Source of the DNA: CAZFVY01 sp964522665 | Lineage (GTDB): Bacteria > Verrucomicrobiota > Verrucomicrobiia > Limisphaerales > CAZFVY01 | Assembly: GCA_964522665.1 (NCBI GenBank) | Contig: CAZFVY010000121.1 | Coordinates: 1 to 21,087 of the forward strand | Length of the DNA stretch: 21,087 nucleotides | Reading direction: 5' to 3' | In this document: positions 1 through 8,179 of the stretch, one piece after another | Layout: every line of letters begins with the position of its first letter | How positions within the stretch are numbered: position 1 is the stretch's first letter | Notes under the pieces: model-generated | The model's database searches: none | Seen by the model: the letters and a program-made list of their open reading frames with translations, nothing else | What the model was told of the DNA's origin: nothing | Position numbers and translations under genes: made by a program

Positions 1-1304
1 CCAGCAATACTCATAACCAGTTGATGCTGTGGGGCTAATGGGCGGATGATTGTGGCGTAGGTTAGATGGGCTTTGCCGATTTTTTCTCCGACCGTGACGA
101 CGATGCGCTTGTATCCGATCATCGTGCCGAGGCCCAGCGCCAGGGCGATGGCCACCTTCACCCAATCGGGGACGTACTTGGTGGCGCGATCAAGATTCTG
201 CTTCAACTCCTTCGCGGCTTTCGCCTCGGATTCTTCCGGGAATTGTTTGGTTTTGGTGAGCTTATCGATCGCGGAGGCGGTGAGGTAGAAGTTTTCGCGC
301 ACGTCGCGGCGTTCTATTTCGGTTAGGTCGTCGAAGGTCTTCACCTTGTCGAGGCTCGCGACGTTTTCCCGGTTCTTTTCCGCGAGGGCCGCGAAGGTCT
401 TGTCGCTGAGTTTGCCGCTGGCTTTGACGAAACTGAAAAGCTCCGTGGTGGCTTCCTTCTCGGTGACGGTAACGCCGTTGGCGCGCTTTTCAAAACTCTG
501 CGTCAACGCGTGGGAGGCGCCGGACATTTTTCGCAGCGCCTCGGCGTCCGAGCTCATCTTCAGCGCAAAACTGCTCGGCAGGATGCCCACGAGGATGAGC
601 ATGATCAGACCCATCCCCTTTTGCCCGTCGTTCGAGCCGTGGAAATAGCTCACCCCCGTGCAGGTGGCGATGAGGATGCTCCTGATCCAGAGCGGCGGAG
701 CCTTGTCTTTGTCTGGCGCCTGGTAAAGCTCCGGCTTCTTGATCAAGGCTTTCGCCAGGAGCAACAGCGCGGCGGCGCACACGAAGCCCACCAAGGGCGA
801 AATGAGCAGCGACTCGGCGACTTCGGTCGCCTTCGTCCAGTTGATCCCGGCGCTCATCGGCCGCCCATTCATGATGGCGTTGCCAATCCCCACGCCCATG
901 ATGGAACCGATCAGCGTGTGCGAACTGGAGGCCGGCAGCCCGAAGTACCACGTGCCCACGTTCCAAATGATCGCCGAAAGTAGGAGTGAAAATACCATCG
1001 CGAAACCCGCCGCGGAGCCGACGTTCAGCACCAGTTCCACCGGCAACAGGGATACGATGCCGAAGGCCACTGCGCCGTTGGACGCGAGCACGCCCATCAA
1101 GTTCCAGAGGCCGGACCAGACCACCGCCACCTTATCCTTCAACGAGTGGGTGTAGATCACCGTGGCGACGGCGTTCGCCGTATCGTGGAAGCCGTTGACG
1201 AACTCAAACGCCAGGGCCATCCCGACCGCGAGGAACAGGAAAAAGCCCGTGGTGAACGACATCGGGGCGATGGTAACTTCAGCGAGCAAGTAGTAAGAGT
1301 GCAT
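1..1304 (-). CDS. pit: PiT-family inorganic phosphate transporter (3' end beyond window)
   Basis: This is a low-affinity inorganic phosphate permease of the inner membrane (PiT/PitA family, cation-coupled phosphate uptake). About 434 codons are visible; the C-terminus lies beyond the left edge. The N-terminal family repeat shows GFHDTANAVATVIYT and the second repeat shows FHGSNDGQKGMGLIMLIL, the two inverted PiT signatures that line the phosphate site. Between the halves is a hydrophilic helical loop of about 130 residues, after which hydrophobic segments resume (VKVAIALALGLGTMIGYKRI), as in PitA. The ATG at 1304 gives MHSYYLLAEVTIAPM; an in-frame ATG at 1262 (MSFTTGFF) is an alternative start, and neither has a strong Shine-Dalgarno. 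It is transcribed divergently from the gene at 1586. The family call is firm; the exact coupling ion cannot be read from the sequence. Confidence 0.93.
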   Translation of the reverse strand, partial: MHSYYLLAEVTIAPMSFTTGFFLFLAVGMALAFEFVNGFHDTANAVATVIYTHSLKDKVAVVWSGLWNLMGVLASNGAVAFGIVSLLPVELVLNVGSAAGFAMVFSLLLSAIIWNVGTWYFGLPASSSHTLIGSIMGVGIGNAIMNGRPMSAGINWTKATEVAESLLISPLVGFVCAAALLLLAKALIKKPELYQAPDKDKAPPLWIRSILIATCTGVSYFHGSNDGQKGMGLIMLILVGILPSSFALKMSSDAEALRKMSGASHALTQSFEKRANGVTVTEKEATTELFSFVKASGKLSDKTFAALAEKNRENVASLDKVKTFDDLTEIERRDVRENFYLTASAIDKLTKTKQFPEESEAKAAKELKQNLDRATKYVPDWVKVAIALALGLGTMIGYKRIVVTVGEKIGKAHLTYATIIRPLAPQHQLVMSIA

Positions 1305-1585
1305 GGCGCAGGTCCAATTTCATGCGTTTATTAGGACGAAACAGTCCCCGGATGGGAACCGCAATTTTGTGACATTCGGGTGTCGATCAGGTCGCGATTA
1401 TTGCGACATCCGAAGCACCCGCGACGGTCTCTGCAATATGCGGAACCTCTTGGCAGCGTGGCGGGTAATGAAGGACTCGACCCCGTCGGCGGTTCTGCCG
1501 CTCTTGCGTCGATCATTTCCGCCGTTTTTAATGAATCCCTAATTTACGGGGCGATTGGTTGACCGTAGATTGCGACCGGTAATCA
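1305..1585. promoter_or_regulatory. Divergent intergenic region between pit and the glycosidase-like gene
   Basis: This 281-bp gap must hold the promoters of both divergent genes. Visible in it is a run of related 11-bp phased units starting at 1369, 1380 and 1391 (GTGACAT, GTGTCGA, GTCGCGA) followed by TGCGACATC at 1402. Eleven-base direct repeats are the spacing of PhoB-type Pho boxes, which would suit a phosphate transporter, but the match to the known consensus is poor. No convincing -35/-10 pair was identified. Confidence 0.25.
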
Positions 1586-3103
1586 ATGAAGATTCTCTCG
1601 TTACGCGGGCGACCGGTCAGGTCGCTCAGGCGTCTGATCGTTAAGCTTGCGACGCTGGCTTTGATCGCGAGCCCGAGCACGAAGTCAGCGGAGCCGCGCG
1701 CCAACACGAACGCCGCCGTTGAGGCCGCGGCGACCAGTGAGCCGCGCTACTTGCTCTTTTGGCGCGCGCCCGAACAGACGGCGGAACTGGTTCGGAAGCT
1801 CGGTAGCCAAGGTGACGGTCGTTCCCGCCTGCTTGGCTTCGGTATTCCTATCTCCCCCTTCGACGAGGAGAAACAGTTGGCGGCCCGTATCCACATGGCG
1901 TTCGCCACCGCGCGGGCGCAGAACCTGGCCGTCATGCTCTCCTTCGATTTCCACATCCACTGGGGTAGCCGGCCCGACCTGTGGAATTGGTTCGACCCGA
2001 AATTGCCCGGCTACAACGCCGCCAACGGGAGCAATGTCGAATGGTTCGGCTGGGACGGCCCGCCCGCCAAGACGCGCTATCTCAACTGGGGTGTGGTCGA
2101 GCGCCTCTCCCCGCCGCCTTGTCTCACGAGCGCGGCCTACCGCTCGGAAGTGAGGCGCCTGGTCCGGGAGGTGATCGCGCCGCCGATTAACGAGGAACTG
2201 GCGGCCCTCGAGCGCGAGGGCAAGGGTCGCCTCTTTGCCGGAGTACTGGTCGGCGCGGAGCCGGGCATCGATGACTGGTCAAACCCCGATCCGCAAACGG
2301 CGAAACTGATGGCGGCGGACGGCGTGTCCCATGGCCGGCTCGGGTACCGGGCGCTGCGGGACCTGGGTTACACCCCGGAAAAACCGCCGCCGGACCTGCG
2401 CGAGGCGCTGGCGGGCGTGGTCCAGGAGACCGTCGGTTTCTGGTGCCGCAAGTTTGCCGAAGCTGGCCTGCCACCGACAAAACTCTATCCCCATGTCGCC
2501 CCGCAGGCGCCCGAGCTATCCAGCGCGCGGGTCACCGCGGCCTTCAACGACTGGTCGCGGCCGGGTTGGACGACTTACCCGGTTGGATTGCTTAGCTCCG
2601 GCTTCACCGCGCTTTACGACGAGTTGCAGAAGCGCGGCAATTCCCCCTGGGGCGGGGTCGAGGCCAACGCCGCCGTTGCCGGCGGGGCCTTGGACTGGGA
2701 AACCTACCTCGGCTGGCACTACAACCACGGGGCGGCGCTGGTGGCGATCAACACGGGCGCGACCGGCCAGGAATTGCCCGACCTATTGGAAAAGAGCGCC
2801 TTTGGCCCGGACGCAATCGCCGCCTACCGCCGGTTTCTCGCCGGGGAACCATTGCGGGAAAAGCCGTTCAATGAAAACGACACGCCGCAGATGCGCGTGC
2901 AGCGCAAGATGGTGGCAGTGCAGGCGGGGTTTAAGACCTGGCGCTCGGCGGGCCGCGACCCAGCTCCGATTGGCCGTTACGTCGAGGAAAAGCTTGGGCC
3001 GCTCCTGCAAGCCGGGAAGCTGAGCGAAGCCGAGACCGTGCTGGATGACGCGCTACGACGCCTCGCGGCGCTGGCGCCCGGCGCGCCAACCACCGGAAAG
3101 TGA
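1586..3103 (+). CDS. Secreted TIM-barrel / glycoside-hydrolase-like protein, function unknown
   Basis: The 505-residue product has a basic N-terminus and a hydrophobic stretch (about residues 17-30, LIVKLATLALIASP), consistent with a Sec signal and export. The body resembles a glycosidase-type (beta/alpha)8 barrel: strand-like blocks such as RLLGFGIPIS (81-90) and LAVMLSFDFHIHW (114-126), many aromatic residues in loops (LWNWFDP, VEWFGWDGPP), and two acidic residues at strand ends, E225 in GVLVGAEPG and E359 in WGGVEAN. These are plausible acid/base and nucleophile positions by analogy with clan GH-A; this is inference, since no family motif is exact. The C-terminal 100 residues are helical. 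The ATG at 1586 has no clear Shine-Dalgarno. The gene converges on the methyltransferase gene with a 42-bp gap. It could equally be a non-catalytic barrel protein. Confidence 0.6.
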   Translation: MKILSLRGRPVRSLRRLIVKLATLALIASPSTKSAEPRANTNAAVEAAATSEPRYLLFWRAPEQTAELVRKLGSQGDGRSRLLGFGIPISPFDEEKQLAARIHMAFATARAQNLAVMLSFDFHIHWGSRPDLWNWFDPKLPGYNAANGSNVEWFGWDGPPAKTRYLNWGVVERLSPPPCLTSAAYRSEVRRLVREVIAPPINEELAALEREGKGRLFAGVLVGAEPGIDDWSNPDPQTAKLMAADGVSHGRLGYRALRDLGYTPEKPPPDLREALAGVVQETVGFWCRKFAEAGLPPTKLYPHVAPQAPELSSARVTAAFNDWSRPGWTTYPVGLLSSGFTALYDELQKRGNSPWGGVEANAAVAGGALDWETYLGWHYNHGAALVAINTGATGQELPDLLEKSAFGPDAIAAYRRFLAGEPLREKPFNENDTPQMRVQRKMVAVQAGFKTWRSAGRDPAPIGRYVEEKLGPLLQAGKLSEAETVLDDALRRLAALAPGAPTTGK

Positions 3104-3145
3104 AATACGGGCGTGACTACTTGACGGCAGGCGACGCCAGCTTTG

Positions 3146-4672
3146 TCACTTCTGGCCCGGTAACGCGGGCGGATCGACGGCGCTTAGGAGCAACAGTCGG
3201 CGTCGGAGGAGCGAGGCGACCGCCGCGGTAACGGCCTCCTCGTCGAGGCTGAGTCCGCGGGCGAGTTCGAGGAGGTCGTGCCACGCCAACGGTTCCTGCA
3301 AGAGCAGCGCTACTTCCCGCTCCGTAGCGTCAAGCCAATGTGAGATCGGAATTCTCATTCCCAACAATTGCGCTTGCGTCTTGGTCGCCGACGTCTTGCC
3401 CAGAATGCGTGTCTCGATCAGGCCGATGGGTCCCGCGCGGCGGAGGCTGCGGCGTTCCAGCAGGTCGCGAAGATTCGGTTTGCGGGAAAGATATTCCGCG
3501 AGAAAAGTGGCTTCCACCTCGGAGCCGGCGTCGCTCAGCGGCGGTTGCGCGTCCTCGGTTCGCGTCCACGGCGCGTTCAGCGCCGGGTCGCTCCATTTGA
3601 AGGCCAGCAGCGCCGAAACGATCCGGACGTAGCCTTGCGACTTCAAGTTGGCCGCCCATTCGTGAACCGCCTCAAAGTAGGCGCCTAACGTCTCGTTGCG
3701 ATGCGCGTGACCCACCGCGTAAGTGGCCGCCGAATGCGTCCGCAGTCGGAGCACGTGGATGTCCAGCGGCGCGCCACCGAGCCATTCACGCAGGCGATCG
3801 GCCAGCGGTTCGTTCTCTCGTTCGCCCAGCTCGGTCACGATCTGAGCGATGCCTCCTCGCTCCAGGTAGAGCGGCAAACCAGCCACGATTTGACGCAAGG
3901 CTTCTTCACCCGAACGTCCGCCATCGCGAAAACCAACGGCGTCCAACGGCGAAGGGACAAACGGCGGATTGGCGGTGATGAGTCCGAAGCGCCTTCCCTG
4001 AACCGGCTCGAAAAGGCTGCCGACGGCGATCTCAATATTGTCGGCGCCCGCAAGCTGCGCGTTGAAACGCGCGCACTGGGCCGCGCGCGGATTAATGTCC
4101 ACCGCCACCACCTTTTGCGCGTGGGGCGCCGCGAGCAGGGCATGCACGCCCGACCCGGTGCAAAGGTCCAACGCGGCGGCGACCGGCCGGCGTACCGTCG
4201 CGCGCGCGAGCCAGCGACTGTCCGTTCCCACGTACATCACCTGATCGTGCCGCGCCTCGGCTTGCCCGGGGTGGGGAAGATTCGGCCACGCGTGGTCCGA
4301 AAACACCAATCGGTCTCCCACCGGAAAAAGGCCCGCGCGGGCGCGGGCGAACCCGCTCTCATCCACCACGATCAATCCCGTTCGTACCAAAACCTCGCGG
4401 GCCGCCGACTCGAACAGCCGATCCAGTTCCTCCGACGAGATCACGCCTTGCAGTTGAAAAAGATCGATGGCCGACGCCAGCGGATCGCGGTCCGCCAGTC
4501 GCTCGGCGCGATAAATCGGCAGCGCCCGCCACCAGAGATCATTGAGGTCCGCCAGCCCGAGCCGCTCACGAACGCGGACTTCGTTGTAGCCAAGACCCGC
4601 CAGCCGCGACACCGCCGCGCGCAGCGCCGGCAAATCGGCCTCCGCGACGAGATAGGTGGATGACTCAGTCAT
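3146..4672 (-). CDS. Large class I SAM-dependent methyltransferase (PrmC/RlmG-like core)
   Basis: The 508-residue cytosolic protein carries a Rossmann methyltransferase core at about residues 165-330. Motif I is LDLCTGSGVH (169-177), the ribose-binding acid is D192 in VDIN, and motif IV is NPPF (235-238). An NPPF/NPPY motif marks methyltransferases acting on planar amino groups such as Gln side-chain amide or N6/N2 of nucleobases (PrmC, RlmG, N6-adenine enzymes). The N-terminal 160 residues and the C-terminal 170 are extra to the core and look helical/winged-helix-like; LLLQEPLAWHDLLELARGL near the end resembles a DNA- or RNA-binding helix-turn-helix. The substrate (ribosomal RNA, release factor or DNA) cannot be decided. 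The ATG at 4672 is the only good start. It is monocistronic, convergent with the glycosidase-like gene. Confidence 0.8.
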   Translation of the reverse strand: MTESSTYLVAEADLPALRAAVSRLAGLGYNEVRVRERLGLADLNDLWWRALPIYRAERLADRDPLASAIDLFQLQGVISSEELDRLFESAAREVLVRTGLIVVDESGFARARAGLFPVGDRLVFSDHAWPNLPHPGQAEARHDQVMYVGTDSRWLARATVRRPVAAALDLCTGSGVHALLAAPHAQKVVAVDINPRAAQCARFNAQLAGADNIEIAVGSLFEPVQGRRFGLITANPPFVPSPLDAVGFRDGGRSGEEALRQIVAGLPLYLERGGIAQIVTELGERENEPLADRLREWLGGAPLDIHVLRLRTHSAATYAVGHAHRNETLGAYFEAVHEWAANLKSQGYVRIVSALLAFKWSDPALNAPWTRTEDAQPPLSDAGSEVEATFLAEYLSRKPNLRDLLERRSLRRAGPIGLIETRILGKTSATKTQAQLLGMRIPISHWLDATEREVALLLQEPLAWHDLLELARGLSLDEEAVTAAVASLLRRRLLLLSAVDPPALPGQK

Positions 4673-5104
4673 CGGACTGCGAGGCTGCGCGCGCCGATAT
4701 CAATCGGATCAACGCGCAAAATAAGAGCGTGCCGCACGGTCTTCGTTTATACTGCCGCCGCGCAAAATTACAATCCTCTCGCAACACGAGCGCCGGACGC
4801 AACTTTGAGCCCATTGTTTCAGTTTTGGGCTTAGATCGGGTCCCCATCCAAGTTGCCTTTGTCAGCCCTCAGAGCGACCAAGCGATTGAGGGCTTAGGCA
4901 ATCAAGACGGCCCGGTGCGGTTCATCCAGAGGATCGAGCGCACACATTCGAAGAACGGCCGACGTGAGCGCGCCAGCGAGCCAAGGCGCGGCCTTCTGCG
5001 TCGGCGCGCTACCTTCTTCCGCGCGGCGCGCGGCCTCGACGCGTCGTCGCTCGAAACGTAGGATTCGCGTTGAAAACCCGTAGCGTTCATGCGATGCTTT
5101 AGCT
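4673..5104. other. Intergenic region upstream of the methyltransferase and the first FGE-like gene
   Basis: No believable gene was seen in these 432 bp; the overlapping open frames on both strands have no recognisable protein character. It must contain the promoter of the minus-strand methyltransferase gene and of the plus-strand gene at 5105. Two weak inverted repeats are visible: AGCCCA/TGGGCT around 4810-4835, and AGCGCGCC (4967-4974) with GGCGCGCT (5003-5010). A TTGAAA near 5080 could be a -35, but no -10 at proper spacing is clear. Confidence 0.4.
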
Positions 5105-6139
5105 ATGAGGATCCCGAAACGCTGGTTGCTGTTTGGAACGACGTTGGCTGCGGCTGTTCTTCGGGCAAACGCTCAGGCGCCCGTCATCAATTCATTCGAT
5201 CAAAAGGGTCTCTTAACCGCCACCAACCTTGTCGCCGGCAGCATCGCGTCGGTCGAGTGGGCGTCGTCGGTCTCGGGACCGTGGCATACCAACTGGGCCG
5301 GGTTGGACACGGTAACGGTCAGTTCCAATGGCACAATTCAGGTGAACGTGCCGACGTTTTACCGTGTGCGCGGAGTAGCCGCGACAAACTCGTCGGCGCC
5401 GCCCGGAATGGCCTGGATTCCGCCCGGCACATTCTTCATGGGCAGTCCGGCGAACGAGAACGAACGTTCCACCGACGAAACCCAACATTCGGTAACCCTG
5501 ACAAAGGGTTTCTACATGGCGAAGAATTTGGTGACGCAGGGACAATACATCGCCGTCGTGGGAAGCAACCCGAGTTCCTTTGTTGGAAACGTAAACCGTC
5601 CAGTAGAAAACGTCAGTTGGTACGATGCCACAAACTATTGCGCCAAGCTTACCGCAGCCGAGCAAGTGGCCGGGAGATTGCCAGTCGGGTGGGTCTATCG
5701 GTTGCCAACCGAGGCTGAGTGGGAGTATGCCTGCCGCGCCGGTACCAAGACGGCGTTCAACGTGGGTCCGGACCTTCGATCGGGGATGGCGAACTTCGAC
5801 GCCACGCGCGAGTACATTGGAACAACCGGCAGCGTGACCAATTCGATCGGGGTCGCTTTGCGGATGACGACGGCCGTGGGAAGTTATCCGCCGAACGCGT
5901 GGGGATTATATGACATGCACGGGAACTTGGGGGAATGGTGTTGGGATTGGTATGGCGCCTATCCAATCGGGAGCGTGATTGACCCAGGCGGGCCGTCGTC
6001 CGGCTCGTATCGGTTGGTTCGCGGAGGCTCCTTCGGCAGTTTCGCCACTAACTGCCGATCAGCGCGCCGCTTCATCATCGAGCCGGGTGTGATCCGCGAC
6101 GATATCGGCTTCCGCCCGGTCCTGGCGCCGGTTCAGTAA
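5105..6139 (+). CDS. Secreted FGE/SUMF1-like (sulfatase-modifying factor family) protein, copy 1
   Basis: The 344-residue protein starts with a signal peptide (MRIPKRWLLFGTTLAAAVLRANAQ, given here as MRIPKRW...RANAQ, cleavage near residue 24). Residues 25-95 form a small module (VEWASSVSGPW, FYRVRG) common on secreted Verrucomicrobiota proteins, and residues 100-344 form an FGE-sulfatase domain (WIPPGTFFMGS, NPSSF, RLPTEAEWEYACRAG, GNLGEWCWDWY, RLVRGGS, NCRSARR, IGFRPVL). True FGE oxidises a sulfatase cysteine to formylglycine using two cysteines five residues apart after GGS. Here the first position is Ser312 and only Cys317 remains, so classical copper-dependent FGE activity is doubtful; other activities or ligand binding are known or suspected in this superfamily. 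It is followed by a close paralogue at 6685. The ATG at 5105 aligns with the paralogue's start. Confidence 0.88.
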   Translation: MRIPKRWLLFGTTLAAAVLRANAQAPVINSFDQKGLLTATNLVAGSIASVEWASSVSGPWHTNWAGLDTVTVSSNGTIQVNVPTFYRVRGVAATNSSAPPGMAWIPPGTFFMGSPANENERSTDETQHSVTLTKGFYMAKNLVTQGQYIAVVGSNPSSFVGNVNRPVENVSWYDATNYCAKLTAAEQVAGRLPVGWVYRLPTEAEWEYACRAGTKTAFNVGPDLRSGMANFDATREYIGTTGSVTNSIGVALRMTTAVGSYPPNAWGLYDMHGNLGEWCWDWYGAYPIGSVIDPGGPSSGSYRLVRGGSFGSFATNCRSARRFIIEPGVIRDDIGFRPVLAPVQ

Positions 6140-6684
6140 TGGGCCGTCACGAGACTAGGTTTACAAGCCGCGACAGCCTTCTTGTCAGGCTTTCTCTCAG
6201 CCTCAGGTTGCTTGGCCACCAACGCCTCCTCAAGCGTCTCCCTGAACAGCTTGCGGCTGGTGTAGTAGATCAGCCCATTCAGCAACGTCGCCACGGTGAC
6301 GGCTACTTTGCGGTAAACCGCGACAGCGACGAGTTGATAGTCGGCATGAAGCGCAAAGTTGTCGCCGCGCTTTTTGATTTCGATTTGGATGCGTGATTGA
6401 CGCGTCACGAACTGGGAATCGTACCGCCGATCCAGGTTTTGTACACAAAAAAAAGTAAGGAATGGTGTTGGGGGACAGCTTTCATGCGGAGGACTGTGCA
6501 GACAACACGCGCGATTCTCCGACTGCGGTCTCTTCGCTCACCACCCTGATGCGGTTGTCTGACTGTTGGCCGCGCTGTGGCTCTACGAGCGAAAACACTG
6601 ATCGGGAGGGGCCGGGCCGTTGAGTCCTTGCAATCCGCATGATTTGGCTTGACGCATTTTGCTGCTTTTTTCGACCATTCCTCC
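6140..6684. other. Spacer between the two FGE-like genes
   Basis: No well-supported gene was seen in these 545 bp. A minus-strand open frame at 6133-6408 (91 codons, VAVAVYRKVAVTVATLLNG near its middle) has moderately protein-like composition and overlaps the end of copy 1 by 7 bp, but it lacks a ribosome binding site and a recognisable family. The part next to copy 2 is T-rich (about 6655-6680) and presumably carries that gene's promoter; a TTGACG at about 6650 is a possible -35 without a clear -10. Confidence 0.35.
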
Positions 6685-7788
6685 ATGAGTTTTGCGAATC
6701 GCTGGTGGGTTATTGGAATGGCGATAATTGTCGCTGCCCTTGGGGCAAATGCTCAGTTGCCGGTCATCAACTCGTTCAGTCGAACTGGGTTGTTGACCTG
6801 CAGCAATCTTGCACCAATGACGGCAGCTTCGATCGAATGGGCGTCGTCGGTATTGGGACCATGGCACACCAACACGTCGGCGCTAGATTCCCTAATCGTG
6901 GACGCAACGGGACGGATCCAGGTCAATGTCCCGCTGTCCGCGACAACGATCTTCTACCGCGTGCGCGGATTTGCCTCTACGAATTCCTCCTCGCTCAATC
7001 CGCCCCCGGCCCCACCAGGCATGGTTTGGATTCCGCCGGGCACATTCGTGATGGGAAGTCCGGATGATGAGAAAGAGCGTAATTCTGATGAAACCCAACA
7101 CACGGTCACGTTGACGAACGGATTCTACATGAGCAAGAATTTGGTGACGCAGGGACAATACCTAGCGTTAATGGGGAACAACCCAAGCTATTTCACGACA
7201 AACATCGACGGCAACGGCACAATCGTAAGCCCGGACTTGAATCGCCCGGTCGAGCAAGTGACTTGGTACGATGCGGCCAATTATTGTGGGAAGCTGACGG
7301 ACTCGGAGCAGGCCGCCGGAAGGTTGCCCGCTGGGTGGGTGTACCGGCTACCGACGGAGTCGGAGTGGGAGTATGCCTGCCGGGCCGGTACGACCACGGC
7401 GTTCAATCTTGGTCCCGACCTACGATCGGGGATGGCGAATTTCGTCGGCCAGTACGAGTACGTGAGCGGAACAGGCACCGTGACAAATAAGAGCGGAATA
7501 TATCTGGGAAGGACGGCAACCGTGGGGAGCTATCAGCCAAACGCGTGGGGATTATACGATATGCACGGGAACATGGTGGAGTGGTGTTCGGATTGGTATG
7601 ATTCGTATCCGGTTGGGAGCGTCACTGACCCGCAAGGTCCGACCTCAGGGCAGTACCGCGTGCTTCGCGGCGGCTATTGGTTCAGCTACGCCAAGGACTG
7701 CCGCTCGGCGCTTCGCGACTTCGAGGATCCGCGCGTCGCGTACAATGGCAATTTCGGTTTCCGGTCCGTCCTCGCCCCAAGTCATTGA
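6685..7788 (+). CDS. Secreted FGE/SUMF1-like protein, copy 2
   Basis: This is the tandem paralogue of the gene at 5105 with the same order: signal peptide (MSFANRWWVIGMAIIVAALG then ANAQ), the short EWASSVLGPW...FYRVRG module, and an FGE-sulfatase domain (WIPPGTFVMGS, NPSYF, RLPTESEWEYACRAG, GNMVEWCSDWY, RVLRGGY, DCRSALR, FGFRSVL). The 367-residue start at 6685 is preferred over an in-frame upstream ATG at 6649 because it aligns exactly with copy 1 and begins the signal peptide. As in copy 1, the first of the two FGE cysteines is replaced (Ser334) and the second kept (Cys339). Several nucleotide blocks are nearly identical to copy 1 (for example around 5526 and 7138), so the pair arose by duplication. 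Copy 2 has a 10-residue insertion before NRPVEQV (NIDGNGTIVSPDL). Confidence 0.88.
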   Translation: MSFANRWWVIGMAIIVAALGANAQLPVINSFSRTGLLTCSNLAPMTAASIEWASSVLGPWHTNTSALDSLIVDATGRIQVNVPLSATTIFYRVRGFASTNSSSLNPPPAPPGMVWIPPGTFVMGSPDDEKERNSDETQHTVTLTNGFYMSKNLVTQGQYLALMGNNPSYFTTNIDGNGTIVSPDLNRPVEQVTWYDAANYCGKLTDSEQAAGRLPAGWVYRLPTESEWEYACRAGTTTAFNLGPDLRSGMANFVGQYEYVSGTGTVTNKSGIYLGRTATVGSYQPNAWGLYDMHGNMVEWCSDWYDSYPVGSVTDPQGPTSGQYRVLRGGYWFSYAKDCRSALRDFEDPRVAYNGNFGFRSVLAPSH

Positions 7789-7994
7789 GAAAGGGCACGG
7801 CCGAGCGGACGGCAATCACTCAATGCAGATTTCCGGTTGTGCACATGCAATTTTTGGGGCGTCGGCACGGCATTTGATTCGAACAGATCAAACCACCCTC
7901 GACGATCTTGGATGATGCTGGACATCCTTGGAATTATTGTTACTGGGTATTGTTACTTTTGAAGTCCTTGGAGCTAACTTGTTGATAATGAAGA

Positions 7995-8040
7995 TGGTGG
8001 GCGATGAGGGACTCGAACCCCCGACCTACTGCGTGTAAAG
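7995..8040 (-). tRNA. Partial tRNA-Val(UAC): 3' half only, probable att site of an integrated island
   Basis: Read on the minus strand from 8040, the bases give an anticodon loop TTTACAC (anticodon TAC, valine), the 3' anticodon strand GCAGT, the variable loop AGGTC, a 5-bp T stem GGGGG/CCCTC with one G-T wobble around the loop TTCGAGT, the acceptor 3' strand ATCGCCC, discriminator A, and an encoded CCA at 7997-7995. The 5' half is absent: the five bases where the 5' anticodon strand should be (ACTGC expected) do not pair, and no D arm or 5' acceptor strand follows at higher coordinates. Tyrosine-recombinase elements that target tRNA genes leave such a displaced 3' half at the distal junction. 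With this orientation the element lies at coordinates above 8040 and the intact tRNA beyond the window. Confidence 0.85.
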
Positions 8041-8179
8041 AGTTTTCGGGCATTTTTCCCATCTTCGCCCACGTTGGTTTGAGCGATCAAACGCCCATAA
8101 ACATTGGGGTTTTTCGATCTCGTCAATTTCCCTCGTTGGCCCATGTTTGCTCACAAATCGACGGTGAGTATCATAGCGC

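Noticed and set aside
3701..4663. Long plus-strand frame (320 codons) opposite the methyltransferase
   Set aside because: It is a shadow of a gene with complete methyltransferase motifs; the Arg/His/Gln-rich product has no recognisable fold.
6133..6408. Minus-strand 91-codon frame between the FGE-like genes
   Set aside because: No ribosome binding site, no family, and it overlaps the end of the upstream gene antisense; composition alone is not enough.
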